DNA of 64,000 bases from Roseateles sp. (GCA_019232985.1 JAFAMW010000048.1:62001-126000); one strand, 5' to 3'; shown: positions 20,589 to 32,573, numbered from the stretch's first letter. Notes: generated by a model not told the origin, from the sequence alone. Numbers and translations are program-made.

Positions 20589-21329
20589 ATGTTCAAACCG
20601 AAGATCGCCATTCATGTGGGAATCATGGCAAGCATGTGCTTGAGTCCACAGGCCTGGGCCGATCCGAACGATATCGTATTGACCAACTACACTGAAAACG
20701 GGCTGCGTCAGGTCGATTTCCGCTTGGGTTCGTATCACCAAAACGGCCAGCCCAGCCAGGATGCCTTGATTCTTGGCTTGGGATACGGCATCAGTGACTC
20801 GTGGTTCTCCGAGTTTTATCTTGGCTACTCCAAGTCCGGCGGCGACGCCGTCAACTTCGATTCGGCCGCCATTGCCAATACATTCCTGATCACCGGCGAG
20901 AACTCGCCGCTGGAGCTGGGTCTTTATACCGAGGTGGAGTACGAACGGGACCGCTCGCAAGGTGACCTGCTTATGTTTGGTCCGCTGATGGAGTTCGAGG
21001 CGGGTCTGACCAAGGTCAATTTGAACTTTCTGTTCTCGCGAAATTATCTGGCGGACTTTTCCAATCCGATGCAGTTGGGATACCAGTGGCAGGTCCGTCG
21101 GCATATTCCGGGACCGGTCGATCTGGGCTTGCAGGGATTCGGCCAGTTCGGTCAATGGGATAAATTCGCGCCGCTCAATCAGCAGTCACATCGCCTGGGT
21201 CCGGCCGTTTTCGGAAAATTCGACGTGGGCGAAAAGAATGTGCTCAGCTATAACGCCGCTGTTCTGTTCGATGCCTTCACGGGCGTGCATGCAACCACCT
21301 TCAAATTTCAGGCGGTCCTGAGTTTCTAG
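20589..21329 (+). CDS. Predicted outer-membrane beta-barrel protein
   Basis: I do not recognise a named family. The ATG at 20589 has GGAGG eight bases upstream and gives 246 residues. There is a signal peptide (MFKPKIAIHVGIMASMCLS, likely cut after QAWA), then alternating amphipathic strands with many aromatic residues (for example FRLGSYHQNG, YGISDSWFSEFYLGYSKS). It ends in ...FQAVLSF, a terminal Phe as in BAM-inserted outer-membrane proteins. It converges on the GGDEF/EAL gene with only 11 bases between the stops. A link with the periplasmic amicyanin-like protein nearby is possible but unproven. Confidence 0.72.
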   Translation: MFKPKIAIHVGIMASMCLSPQAWADPNDIVLTNYTENGLRQVDFRLGSYHQNGQPSQDALILGLGYGISDSWFSEFYLGYSKSGGDAVNFDSAAIANTFLITGENSPLELGLYTEVEYERDRSQGDLLMFGPLMEFEAGLTKVNLNFLFSRNYLADFSNPMQLGYQWQVRRHIPGPVDLGLQGFGQFGQWDKFAPLNQQSHRLGPAVFGKFDVGEKNVLSYNAAVLFDAFTGVHATTFKFQAVLSF

Positions 21330-21340
21330 CACGCATGTTT

Positions 21341-23731
21341 TCAGGCGGTCAAGACGGGCGGGTTCCAAGCGGCCAGCCATGGCTCCAGTTGCGGCACCGG
21401 TATCGGGCGGCTCATGAAATAGCCTTGCCCCTGGTCGCAGCCCATTCGAGCTAGCAACGCCCAAGCCTTTTCCGTCTCGACGCCTTCGGCAACGACGCGC
21501 AGCCCGAGATTGTGTGCAAGATCAATGGTTGACCGAACAATCTTGGCATCGCTGGCGTCGCTTTCCATCTTGAGTACGAAGGACTTGTCGATCTTGAGTT
21601 CGTCAACGGGCAGGCTCTTCAAATAGGCCAGTGAGGAATAGCCGGTACCGAAGTCATCGATCGACAACTCAACGCCCGTCGCGTGGAGCCGTTCCAAGGT
21701 CGCCAGCGCGCGGACAGGATCGTCCATGATGGAACTCTCCGTGATCTCAAGACAAAACGACCCTGCGCTGACGCCGTGCTTCTCCATCAGGGCGAGAAAC
21801 AGGTCGGGCAAATGCTGGTCCAACAAATCGCGTGTCGACAGATTGACGGAGATCTTTGCGGAGATGCCTTTGTCGCTCAACGCCTTGCTGACCTTTGTAG
21901 ATTGCTCCAATACCCATCGGGTCAGCGGACGAATGAAGCCGGTCTTCTCTGAAAAGGGAATGAACTGGTCTGGAAATACCAAACCCCGGGTTGGATGCTG
22001 CCAACGAACCAGCGCCTCGAATCCGACGAATTCACCGGTCTTGAGCGACAGCTTGGGCTGCGCATACATCTTGAATTCGCCGCGTTCCAGGCCGCGCCGC
22101 ATTTCGCTCAGCAGCGACAAATTCTGCTCGCTGCCTTTGTCCTGGGCCGGGTCATACACGACCGCTTCATTGCCACCCCGCTTGGCCACGTACATGGCCT
22201 CCTCCGCATGGCTCATCAAGGACCGTGCATCGGTGCCATGAAATGGGTAGCCGGCAATCCCGATGCCAGCGCCGATGTCGACACTTTGTTCTTCAAGCGT
22301 CATCGGCACTTCGAGTGCCATCAATATCCGCCTGGCCATTTCGAGCGCCTCGTCCTCGCTCGTGTCGAGCATCAAGACTGCAAATTCGTCGCCGCCCAGG
22401 CGGGCCACGACAAATTGATGAATTACCGTATCCACCAGTCTTTGCGCAACCAGGCGCAGCAAATGATCGCCGAAACTGTGGCCGAGTATGTCGTTGACAT
22501 TCTTGAACCGGTTCAAATCCATCATCAGGATGAAACAGGTTCTGGTCTTGCCCGCACTTTGCTGAATTGCATTTTGAAGCAGTTGCGCAAACCGGGCGCG
22601 ATTGGGCAGGTCGGTCAGGGGGTCCGAGTAGGCCAGGTGTCGGATTTCCTGCTCATGCCTGGCAATGCCGCCGCGCATGGATTCAAAGGCCACGGACAGC
22701 TTGCGGATCTCGTCGTGGCCTTTGATTTCGACCGGGCTTTGAAAATCGCCATCGCCGAGCCGTTTGGCCACTGCGGTCAAGTCGCGCAAGGGGCTGGCGA
22801 TGCGCCGGGCAGCGAAAAAGCTGAACATCGATGCGATGACGGTGACGACAGCGGTGATCACGATCAGCCGCAGCTGCAACTGCCTGTAGGGGGCGATGGC
22901 CTCGTCGATGGAGCGCTGTAGTACAACGATCGCCCGCTGGCTGTCACCACCGTCCGCCAGCGCCAGGACGCGCGTGCTGTACTCGCCGCGACTCAATTGG
23001 AGCGATTGCAACTCAAGCGGCCGGGCATCTTCAGCCTTCCCGTTGATTTTCTCGCCGCCCATCGTCAGCTGATCCGCGAGCTTTTGCGCGTCTTCTGCGT
23101 CCAGTGTCGACCCATCGACAGCCCAGCGATTTCCCTCCATGCTGACCAGAAACGACACGTCCAGCATCGACAGTTCGCGCATCTCGGCAGCCAGTTGCTT
23201 GTCGAGCGCAAAAGCCATTGCCACATAGCCGATCGTGATGGGCGCGCGCACCGGCACGACGACGATTTGATAGGGGTGGCCGGAGAACAGCGTCACGCCG
23301 GCCGTGCCGTCATCGCGCTCCGCAGCGTCCTGCAAGTTCAGGATGGACTGCTCCAGGCTGCCGGGGGCTTGTTTGGTGGTGCTCGCCACGATCTGGCCGT
23401 CCAGCGCGATATACAGGGCCAGCGACGCGCCAATTCGTTCCTGCGTGTTGACCAGAACCGCTTCAATCGTTTCGCGATCATGGGAGGCAATGGCTTGCCG
23501 AAATCCATAGTCCTTGGCAACAGTGCGCGCGTTGCCGGTATAGCTCTGGGTTTTTTCCTCCAACAGTCGACGGAACAGTGGGACACCCAATTCCAATTGG
23601 TCGCGCACGGCCGCCTGCTCGTTGGTCGTGATGCCGTTGCGGATCACAAAGAATGCCACGCCCTGTCCCGCCAGGATCAGGGCTAGGAACAGGGTGACGA
23701 TTCGGCTTTCCAGGGTTCCGAAAGAGGGCAT
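21341..23731 (-). CDS. Membrane-bound GGDEF-EAL cyclic-di-GMP signalling protein with periplasmic sensor domain
   Basis: An inner-membrane protein of about 796 residues: helix 1 (about 12-32), a periplasmic Cache-like sensor (about 35-285), helix 2 (about 290-310), a HAMP linker (about 311-362), GGDEF (about 370-530) and EAL (about 545-790); numbers count from a TTG two codons upstream. The A-site GGDEF is intact (448-452), with no RxxD inhibitory site just before it. The EAL domain keeps EALVRWQHP (574), EITESS, DDFGTGYSSL, KIDKSF, AEGVET and the QGYFMSRP end, so phosphodiesterase activity is likely and cyclase activity possible. It follows the amicyanin-like gene by 15 bases on the same strand. 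Confidence 0.9.
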   Translation of the reverse strand: MPSFGTLESRIVTLFLALILAGQGVAFFVIRNGITTNEQAAVRDQLELGVPLFRRLLEEKTQSYTGNARTVAKDYGFRQAIASHDRETIEAVLVNTQERIGASLALYIALDGQIVASTTKQAPGSLEQSILNLQDAAERDDGTAGVTLFSGHPYQIVVVPVRAPITIGYVAMAFALDKQLAAEMRELSMLDVSFLVSMEGNRWAVDGSTLDAEDAQKLADQLTMGGEKINGKAEDARPLELQSLQLSRGEYSTRVLALADGGDSQRAIVVLQRSIDEAIAPYRQLQLRLIVITAVVTVIASMFSFFAARRIASPLRDLTAVAKRLGDGDFQSPVEIKGHDEIRKLSVAFESMRGGIARHEQEIRHLAYSDPLTDLPNRARFAQLLQNAIQQSAGKTRTCFILMMDLNRFKNVNDILGHSFGDHLLRLVAQRLVDTVIHQFVVARLGGDEFAVLMLDTSEDEALEMARRILMALEVPMTLEEQSVDIGAGIGIAGYPFHGTDARSLMSHAEEAMYVAKRGGNEAVVYDPAQDKGSEQNLSLLSEMRRGLERGEFKMYAQPKLSLKTGEFVGFEALVRWQHPTRGLVFPDQFIPFSEKTGFIRPLTRWVLEQSTKVSKALSDKGISAKISVNLSTRDLLDQHLPDLFLALMEKHGVSAGSFCLEITESSIMDDPVRALATLERLHATGVELSIDDFGTGYSSLAYLKSLPVDELKIDKSFVLKMESDASDAKIVRSTIDLAHNLGLRVVAEGVETEKAWALLARMGCDQGQGYFMSRPIPVPQLEPWLAAWNPPVLTA

Positions 23732-23746
23732 GGTCAAAATGCTTGT

Positions 23747-24412
23747 CTAGTGTCCTGGCAAGGGCGGGGGTAGGGTCCGGACCACGTCCAATGAAAAACT
23801 GGCCGTCGACTCGGCGTCCTGCATCACCAGGGGTTGGCTGAGCGTCTGCTTGCGGGACGGTAATCCGTAGTACCAGGTTTTCAATTCGTACTTGCCGTTG
23901 GGGAGGCCTTCCAATCTGACCGTGCCCTGCGCGTCGGTCTTCCCGAAATACGGGGTATCGACGACCTGGACGTAGGCAATCATTTTGTCGTGGATATTGC
24001 AGCCCAATACAACCGTCCCCACCTTGTCGAACAACTGCGGCGGCGCCGACTTGCCCGAATACAGCGGCAAGTCGAAGGTTTTGGCCGGTGAGAAGGAATA
24101 GACGTGGTGCTTGAACGGATCGTTGTTGGGAAAGCTGATTTCAGTGCCGACCCGAACCACGGTGACCAGGGGAATGAACGTGCGCTTCAATTGCGCGATT
24201 TCCGCCGTATGAGCCGTTTTTTGCGAGGTCGCGCCGGCCAAAGGTTCCGCGAAAACGACTGCGTCTTCGACCGGCGCACCCTTGGCGTCGTGGACTTGCA
24301 CCGTCAGATCAGCGCAGAGCGCTTGCATTGGAAAGCCGGCAAGAACCGCTCCCACGGACGCCAGACCGACGGCAATTCGACAGCCTCGGCAGCATCTTCT
24401 TATTCGATTCAT
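23747..24412 (-). CDS. Periplasmic amicyanin-like cupredoxin-domain protein ('methylamine utilization protein' type)
   Basis: From the ATG at 24412 the product has 221 residues with a signal peptide (cut near ALCA). A plastocyanin-like domain has the candidate type I copper ligands H102 or H103 (KHHVYSFSP), C138, H141 and M144 in GCNIHDKM. The C-x2-H-x2-M spacing is that of amicyanin. A carboxypeptidase-regulatory-like fold (LTVQVHDAKGAPVEDAVVFA ... GTVRLEGLPNGKYELKTW) surrounds it. No methylamine dehydrogenase genes are present, so a sensing or redox-signal role beside the GGDEF/EAL gene is more plausible than methylamine oxidation. The longer frame to 24508 overlaps the upstream gene. Confidence 0.8.
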   Translation of the reverse strand: MNRIRRCCRGCRIAVGLASVGAVLAGFPMQALCADLTVQVHDAKGAPVEDAVVFAEPLAGATSQKTAHTAEIAQLKRTFIPLVTVVRVGTEISFPNNDPFKHHVYSFSPAKTFDLPLYSGKSAPPQLFDKVGTVVLGCNIHDKMIAYVQVVDTPYFGKTDAQGTVRLEGLPNGKYELKTWYYGLPSRKQTLSQPLVMQDAESTASFSLDVVRTLPPPLPGH

Positions 24413-24462
24413 GTACCCGGCTCCTGCTCGTGAAGGTCCTGCAAATTCGCTGAATTGAATGG

Positions 24463-24747
24463 CTACAGTTTGTAGAGCGCCTTGCGCTCGGGCGTGAAGT
24501 GCCACCAAGGCCTGGGTGGCCCGCCTGACATGAAATCGACGACAGCCATCAAAGTATCAAGCACGCAAGGGTCGTGGCGTTGCCCGGTCGCCGTGCAGAG
24601 TTGCTGGTAGAGCGAAAACGCGTCGCGCCCGCGCAAGTCTTGTGGCTTGTGAATGCCAAGAAGCCGAAGATCTTCAGCACAGGCTTTTCCCACGTTTGGA
24701 ATCTGTTCAAGCTGCTCGCATTCCTGACAATGGGACGCCTTCTTCAT
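24463..24747 (-). CDS. Small helix-hairpin-helix protein, Cdd1/'pathogenicity locus' type
   Basis: A 94-residue protein with the helix-hairpin-helix segment LEQIPNVGKACAEDLRLLGI and the C-terminal pattern VLDTLMAVVDFMSGGPPRPWWHF. This fits the Cdd1 family, sometimes named mitomycin-resistance protein; its molecular role is unknown to me. Three cysteines near the N-terminus (C8, C11 and C23) might bind metal. It begins 38 bases after the lexA stop on the same strand, with AAAGG before its ATG, so it is probably co-transcribed with lexA. Confidence 0.75.
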   Translation of the reverse strand: MKKASHCQECEQLEQIPNVGKACAEDLRLLGIHKPQDLRGRDAFSLYQQLCTATGQRHDPCVLDTLMAVVDFMSGGPPRPWWHFTPERKALYKL

Positions 24748-24785
24748 GGTGCCTTTTGGTCAATTGAATTTGTCAGGGAAACATC

Positions 24786-25472
24786 TCAGGAAAACATCTG
24801 ACCTCGGATCAAGCCCACGGCCAGGCCTTCGACTGCAAAGCTTTCGTCGCCTTCCTGCACTTGGATGGGTTCGAAATCCGGGTTTTCGGGCAGCAATTCA
24901 ATGCCCTGCCTGTTGCGCCGAAAACGCTTGACCGTGACTTCATCGCCCAGCCTTGCGACGACGATTTGACCGTTCCTGGCATCGCAGGTCTTTTGCACGG
25001 CCAAGAGGTCGCCGTCCATGATGCCGATATCTTTCATGCTCATGCCGCGGACGCGCAGCAAAAAGTCCGGGCGGTGTGAAAACATGCTCGCCTCGACGTT
25101 ATAGTTTTGCTCGATGTGCTCCTGCGCGAGGATGGGCGAGCCGGCCGCCACACGGCCCACCAAGGGCAGACTGAGCTGCGCCAGGCCGGGAATGGGCAAG
25201 GAGAATTGTTGGGACCTGGATTCGCGCGATTCGTTCAGTGCACGTAAAGCCTCCGAACGCAGCCGGATGCCGCGCGAAGTGCCGCCCAGCAGTTCGATCA
25301 CGCCCTTGCGGGCCAGCGCCTGCAGATGTTCCTCAGCTGCATTGGCCGAACGGAAACCCAATTCGTGCGCAATTTCGGCGCGAGTGGGTGGGGAGCCGGT
25401 GTTTTCAATGCTGGTGCGAACCAGGTCGAAAATCTGCTGCTGTCGTGCGGTGAGTTTGGGTTGATCGTTCAC
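24786..25472 (-). CDS. lexA: LexA repressor
   Basis: SOS-response repressor and self-cleaving serine peptidase. It has 228 residues: an N-terminal winged helix ([43 protein letters not shown]), the Ala-Gly cleavage site in GRVAAGSPI, the catalytic serine in [10 protein letters not shown] and the catalytic lysine in EVTVKRF. Length is slightly above that of E. coli LexA (202) because of a longer linker. It is divergent from the asparaginase gene, with an SOS-box-like site in the shared upstream region. Confidence 0.96.
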   Translation of the reverse strand: MNDQPKLTARQQQIFDLVRTSIENTGSPPTRAEIAHELGFRSANAAEEHLQALARKGVIELLGGTSRGIRLRSEALRALNESRESRSQQFSLPIPGLAQLSLPLVGRVAAGSPILAQEHIEQNYNVEASMFSHRPDFLLRVRGMSMKDIGIMDGDLLAVQKTCDARNGQIVVARLGDEVTVKRFRRNRQGIELLPENPDFEPIQVQEGDESFAVEGLAVGLIRGQMFS

Positions 25473-25495
25473 GGTCGCCTTGAGAGTTTTCCGAA

Positions 25496-25515
25496 TACTG
25501 TATTTTCATCCAGGT
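25496..25515 (+). promoter_or_regulatory. SOS box (LexA operator) upstream of lexA
   Basis: TACTGTATTTTCATCCAGGT fits the CTGT-N8-ACAG LexA consensus with a single mismatch (CCAG in place of ACAG). It lies 24 bases before the lexA start and 10 bases before the asparaginase start, so LexA could repress both promoters. Confidence 0.75.
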
Positions 25516-25524
25516 GTGCAAAAA

Positions 25525-26463
25525 ATGCAAAGCATGGCTTCGAATGTGATCGTGATTCTCGGCACCGGCGGCACCATTGCCGGCCAGGCGGCGAGCGCCA
25601 CGGACAATGTCGGCTACAAGGCGGGGCAGTTGTCGGTCGCGAGCCTGGTGGCCGCCATTCCCGCGCTGGCCGGCCTGCCCTTGGAGACCGAGCAGGTCGC
25701 GCAGCTGGACAGCAAGGACATGGATTTCGCCACCTGGCAGCGCCTCGCGGCGGCGGTGGACCGGCATCTGGCCCGCCCTGAGGTGGGCGCGGTGATCATC
25801 ACGCACGGCACGGACACGCTGGAGGAGACCGCCTATTTCCTGCAGCGCGTGCTGGCACCGCGCAAGCCGGTCGTCATGACCGCGGCGATGCGGCCGGCCA
25901 CGGCCTTGCAGGCGGACGGGCCTCAGAACCTGCTGGACGCTGTGGCCGTGGCCGCGTGCCCGGAGGCGACAGGGGTGTCCGTGGTGCTGGCCGGGCAGGT
26001 GCACGGCGCGGACCAGGTCCAGAAGGCACACAGTTATCGCATCGACGGCTTTTGCTCGCGCGACGAGGCCGTCGTGGCCTGGGTGGAGGAGGGGCGGGTG
26101 CGCACGGTCGGCGCGTGGCCCCACAGTGGCGAAGCACTGGGCTTGAACCGCATTGCGCGTGCCGCCGGGGCCTGGCCCAAGGTGCAGATCCTGCTCAACC
26201 ATGCCAGCGCCGACGGCAGCCTGGTGCAGGCCATGCAGGCCGTGGGGACGGCAGGCATCGTCGTGGCCGGTACCGGCAATGGCACCCTGTCTCAAGGCCT
26301 GGAGCAGGCCCTGCTGGATGCGCAGGCCCAAGGCGTGAAGGTGCTGCGCAGCACGCGGTGCCAGGCTGGGCCGGTGTTGGACAACGGCACAGGCCTGGCC
26401 AGTGCTGGATCGCTGTCGCCGGTCAAGGCCCGGGTCGAGATGATCCTGCAGCTGCTGGCCTGA
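25525..26463 (+). CDS. L-asparaginase (bacterial type)
   Basis: Hydrolyses asparagine to aspartate and ammonia. From the ATG at 25525 the protein has about 312 residues. Both catalytic threonine motifs are seen: VILGTGGTIAG near the N-terminus and ITHGTDTLEETAYFL about 90 residues later. No convincing signal peptide was seen, so it is probably cytoplasmic. Start choice is uncertain: ATGs at 25525 and 25534 are both possible and neither has a clear ribosome-binding site. It is divergent from lexA. Confidence 0.88.
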   Translation: MQSMASNVIVILGTGGTIAGQAASATDNVGYKAGQLSVASLVAAIPALAGLPLETEQVAQLDSKDMDFATWQRLAAAVDRHLARPEVGAVIITHGTDTLEETAYFLQRVLAPRKPVVMTAAMRPATALQADGPQNLLDAVAVAACPEATGVSVVLAGQVHGADQVQKAHSYRIDGFCSRDEAVVAWVEEGRVRTVGAWPHSGEALGLNRIARAAGAWPKVQILLNHASADGSLVQAMQAVGTAGIVVAGTGNGTLSQGLEQALLDAQAQGVKVLRSTRCQAGPVLDNGTGLASAGSLSPVKARVEMILQLLA

Positions 26464-26478
26464 GCCCGGAAGAATCCT

Positions 26479-28475
26479 TCAGGCCGCTGCGGTCAGGGCG
26501 TCGACCTCGGCGCTCAGTTCCAGCCAGCGTAGTTCCGCCGCTTCCAGTTCTTCGCCAATGGCCTTCAGGCGCTTGCCCAGTTCGGCAAATTGGGCTGGCG
26601 TGGTTGATGGGTTGGCCAAGGCGTTTTCCACGGCCGTGCGTTCGTCCGCCAGCTTGTTGAGCTTGACGTCGATGGCGTCCATTTCCTTGCGCAAGGGCCG
26701 GGTCTGCTCGGCCAGACGCTGGCGGGCCTGGCCGCTGGCCTTGCGGTCCTCGCGGGAGTTCGCGGGCGTCGACGGCGGGGGGAGCACCGGTGCTGCGACG
26801 GGCGCAGGCGCTACGGCAGCGGCCTTGATCGCGTCCTTTGCGGCGTCCTTGGCCGCTTTGGCAGCTTCCTTGGCGGTGTCGAGCAGCCATTGCTGGTAGT
26901 CGTCCAAGTCGCCATCGAAGGGGCCGACCTGGCCCTTGGCGACCAGCCAGAATTCGTCGCAGACCTCGCGCAGCAGCGCGCGGTCGTGGCTGACCAGCAT
27001 CACCGTGCCCTCGAACTCATTGAGCGCCATCGACAGCGCCTCGCGCGTGTTCAGGTCCAGGTGGTTGGTCGGTTCGTCGAGCAGCAGCAGGTTGGGGCGC
27101 TGCCATACCAGCATGGCCAGGACCAGGCGCGCCTTTTCGCCGCCCGAGAGGCTGCCAACCTGCTGGTTGACCATCTCGCCGACGAAGCGGAACTGGCCCA
27201 GGAAGTCCCGCAGCTCCTGCTCGCGGGCGCTGGGGCTGACCTCCTTGGCCAGCCGCACCATATGGCTGAGCGGACCTTCGTCGAGCCGCAGCACGTCGAG
27301 TTCCTGCTGCGCGAAATAACCGATCGACAGGCCCTTTCCCTCGGTGATCTTGCCGCCCAGGGCCGGCATCATGCGGGCGACGGTCTTGACCAGGGTCGAC
27401 TTGCCCTGGCCGTTGGCGCCCAGGATACCGATGCGCTGGCCGGCCAGCACCGAGCGGTTGATGCCGTGCACGATGATCTTGTCTTCGAAGTGATCGGTTT
27501 CGACGGGCACCCGGTAACCGCAGGCGACCTCGTCGAACATCAGCATGGGGTTGGGCAGGCTGACGGGCTCGCGGAATTCGAACGCGAAATCGGCGGAAGC
27601 CAGCACCGGCGCCAGGCGCTCCATGCGCTCCAGCGCCTTCACGCGGCTTTGCGCCTGCTTGGCCTTGCTGGCCTTGGCCTTGAAGCGCGTGATGAACTTC
27701 TGCAGATGCGCGATGCGGTCCTGCTGCTTCTCGAAGGCGGCCTGCTGCAGCACCATGCGCTCGGCGCGCATGGCTTCGAACGCCGTGTAGTTGCCGCCAT
27801 AGCGCACCAGCTTGGCCTCGTCCAGGTGCAGGGTGACGCGCGTGATGGCGTCCAGGAATTCGCGGTCGTGGCTGATGACGAGCAGGGTGCCCTCGTAGCG
27901 CTTCAGCCAGGCTTCCAGCCACACCAGGGCGTCGAGGTCCAGGTGGTTGGTGGGCTCGTCGAGCAGCATCAGGTCGGCCGGGCACATCAGCGCGCGCGCC
28001 AGTTGCAATCGCATGCGCCAGCCGCCGGAGAAGCTGTTGACCGGCGCATCGAGTTGGACGAGCGTGAAGCCCAGGCCCATCAGCAGCGCCTGCGCGCGCG
28101 ACCGGGCATCCAGGCTGCCGGCATCCATCAGCATGCCGTGCGCTTCAGCCATCGCGTGGCCGTCTTCGGCCGCTTCGGCTGCGTCCAGCGCGCGCTGGGC
28201 CTCCATCAGGCGGGTGTCGCCTTCGAGCACGAAATCTGTGGCCGGCAGCTCCGTTTCCGGCATGTTCTGCGCGACCTCGGCCATGCGCCATTGGCGTGGG
28301 ATGTCGACCTCACCCTTGTCGCTGTGCAAGCGATGGGTCAGCATCGCAAACAGGCTGGACTTGCCGGCGCCGTTGCGGCCCACCAGGCCGATCTTCTCGC
28401 CCGGCTGCAGCGTGACGCTGGCGTCGTCCAGTATGACCTTGGTGCCGCGGCGCAGCGTGATATTGCGCAGCGTGA

Positions 28476-28479
<4 letters not shown>
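26479..28479 (-). CDS. yheS: ABC-F ATPase, YheS type
   Basis: A ribosome-associated ABC-F protein (two ATPase domains, no membrane segments). The 666-residue product has Walker A motifs GRNGAGKSS (about 34) and GANGQGKST, two signature motifs (FSGGWRMRLQLARAL and LSGGEKARLVLAML), and two LLDEPTNHLDL Walker B motifs. The inter-domain linker with QDRIAHLQKFITRFKAKAS matches E. coli YheS. The C-terminal ~100 residues are an Ala-rich stretch and coiled coil. The start overlaps the prmB stop by four bases. Confidence 0.92.
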
Positions 28480-30514
<2,035 letters not shown>

Positions 30515-31669
30515 TCAGTCGCCTCGCACGTCCAGGGTGATTTCGGTGAAGCTGGCGGTGTCGGCCGGAGCGTCTTCCTCCTTGGCCGGAGCGCGCGATA
30601 TGGCCGAGTTGTCGTTCTGCAGGCGCCAGAGCAGGTTGGTGGGCGAGTCCGCAAAGGCCAGGCCCTCCTCGCGGCTGATGCTGCCGTCCTTGATCAGGCG
30701 GGCGAAGTGTTCCTCGTAGGTCTGCGAACCCTCGGCGATGGATTTTTCCATGGCCTCCTTGACCGCGGTGAAGTTGCCTTGCTCGATGAACTCGGCCACC
30801 AGCTTGGTGTTGAGCAGGATCTCGATCACGGGGAGGCGCCCGCCCGCCGTGGCGCGCACCAGGCGCTGCGAAACAATGGCCTTCAGGCCGGCCGAGAGGT
30901 CGTTCAGCAAGGCCGGCCGCGAATCCGGCGTGTAGAACGACAGGATGCGGTTCAACGCCTGGTAGCTGTTGTTGGCGTGCATGGTGGCCACCACCAGATG
31001 GCCCGACAGCGCGTACGAGATGGCGGCTGTCATGGTGTCGCGGTCGCGGATTTCCCCGATCAGGATGCAATCCGGCGACTGACGCAGCGCATTCTTCAGC
31101 GCGATCTGCAAGTTGCTGGTGTCCCGGCCCACTTCGCGCTGGTTCACGACAGACCGCTTGTTCGTGAACAGGTATTCGACGGGGTCTTCGATGGTCAGGA
31201 TGTGCCCGGCCATGTTGAGGTTGCGGTGCTCCAGCATGGCCGCCAGCGTCGTGCTCTTGCCGGTGCCGGTGGCGCCCACCATCAGGATCAGCCCGCGCTT
31301 TTCAAGCACCAGCTTGCCCAGCACGGGGGGCAGGTTGAGGGTTTCAAGCGTGGGAATTACATGCGGGATGTGGCGGAACACGGCCGCCACGGAGCCCCGC
31401 TGCTTGAAGCCGGACAGGCGAAAGCTGCCGACCTGCGACACGGCCACCGCCATGTTGAGTTCGCAGGTCCGGTCCAGCTCCTCCATCTGCTTTTCGTCGA
31501 TCACCTCGGCAATCAGCTGCCGGGGCTGGCTGGGGGTCAGCAACTGGTCGGACAGCTGCAGCATCTGCCCGTTGATGCGGATGAGCACTGGCATATTGGC
31601 CGACAAGTAGACGTCGGAGGCGCCTTTGTCGGCCATCAGCCGCAGGATGCGTTCCATGTTTCCGCTCAT
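30515..31669 (-). CDS. pilU: PilT/PilU-type pilus retraction ATPase
   Basis: A hexameric ATPase for type IV pilus retraction. The ATG at 31669 has GAGGAA upstream and gives 384 residues; the open frame further upstream overlaps dapD. The Walker A is GATGTGKST (132-140), with TIEDPVEYLF, GEIRDRDTM (Walker B region) and ATMHANNSYQALNR. The C-terminal tail after the PilT core is longer than in PilT and typical of PilU. It lies between dapD and dapE, away from other pilus genes. Confidence 0.87.
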   Translation of the reverse strand: MSGNMERILRLMADKGASDVYLSANMPVLIRINGQMLQLSDQLLTPSQPRQLIAEVIDEKQMEELDRTCELNMAVAVSQVGSFRLSGFKQRGSVAAVFRHIPHVIPTLETLNLPPVLGKLVLEKRGLILMVGATGTGKSTTLAAMLEHRNLNMAGHILTIEDPVEYLFTNKRSVVNQREVGRDTSNLQIALKNALRQSPDCILIGEIRDRDTMTAAISYALSGHLVVATMHANNSYQALNRILSFYTPDSRPALLNDLSAGLKAIVSQRLVRATAGGRLPVIEILLNTKLVAEFIEQGNFTAVKEAMEKSIAEGSQTYEEHFARLIKDGSISREEGLAFADSPTNLLWRLQNDNSAISRAPAKEEDAPADTASFTEITLDVRGD

Positions 31670-31748
31670 TGCAATGCTTTCCTCATGTTCGGCAGGGGAT
31701 GGGCTGATGCTGCGGGCCGCAGGACAGGGGGCTCGAAACCAGGCGCGA

Positions 31749-32573
31749 TCAAGAACGCAAAAGATCGTTGATGGAGGTCTTGGCGCGGGTCTGCGCATCC
31801 ACCCGCTTGACGATGATGGCGGCATACAGGCTGTAGCGGCCCTCGTCCTTGGGCAGGCTGCCGCTGATCACGACCGAGCCGGCCGGCACGCGGCCATAGC
31901 TGATCTCGCCGGTGGCGCGATCAAAGATGGGCGTGCTCTGGCCCAGGTACACGCCCATGGAGATGACCGAGTTTTCCTCGACGATCACGCCCTCGACCAC
32001 CTCGGAGCGCGCGCCGATGAAGCAGTTGTCCTCGATGATGGTCGGGTTGGCCTGCAGCGGTTCCAGCACGCCGCCGATGCCCACGCCGCCCGACAGGTGC
32101 ACGTGCTTGCCGATCTGCGCGCAGGAGCCGACGGTGGCCCAGGTGTCGACCATGGTGCCTTCGTCGACGTAGGCGCCGATGTTGACGTAGGACGGCATCA
32201 GCACCACGTTCTTGGCCTGGAAGCTGCCGCGGCGCGCCACGGCGGGCGGCACCACGCGCACGCCGCTGGCGCGCAGCGCGGTCTCGTCCATGCTGCCGTA
32301 CTTGCTGGGCACCTTGTCGAAGAAGGTCAGGGGGCCATCGCCCATCATCTGGTTGTCGTTCAGGCGGAACGACAGCAGCACGGCCTTTTTCAGCCATTGG
32401 TGCACGGTCCACTGGCCCACGGCCTGCCGTTCGGCCACGCGCAGGCGTCCTGCGTCGAGTTCGTCGAGCACGTGGTTCACCGCTTCGCGGACCTGCGCCG
32501 GCGCGTTGCCGGGGCTGAGGGAGGCTCGATCTTCCCAGGCTTGATCGATCAGGGCTTGCAGTTGTTGGCTCAT
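31749..32573 (-). CDS. dapD: 2,3,4,5-tetrahydropyridine-2,6-dicarboxylate N-succinyltransferase
   Basis: Adds succinyl from succinyl-CoA in diaminopimelate synthesis. The 274-residue protein has the left-handed beta-helix of hexapeptide repeats ([39 protein letters not shown]). It sits 84 bases downstream of dapC and upstream of pilU/dapE, completing three successive steps of the succinylase route in one gene run. Confidence 0.95.
   Translation of the reverse strand: MSQQLQALIDQAWEDRASLSPGNAPAQVREAVNHVLDELDAGRLRVAERQAVGQWTVHQWLKKAVLLSFRLNDNQMMGDGPLTFFDKVPSKYGSMDETALRASGVRVVPPAVARRGSFQAKNVVLMPSYVNIGAYVDEGTMVDTWATVGSCAQIGKHVHLSGGVGIGGVLEPLQANPTIIEDNCFIGARSEVVEGVIVEENSVISMGVYLGQSTPIFDRATGEISYGRVPAGSVVISGSLPKDEGRYSLYAAIIVKRVDAQTRAKTSINDLLRS

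Noticed and set aside
24410..24508. Longer N-terminus for the amicyanin-like protein
   Set aside because: The added 32 residues overlap the upstream gene and destroy the signal-peptide layout.
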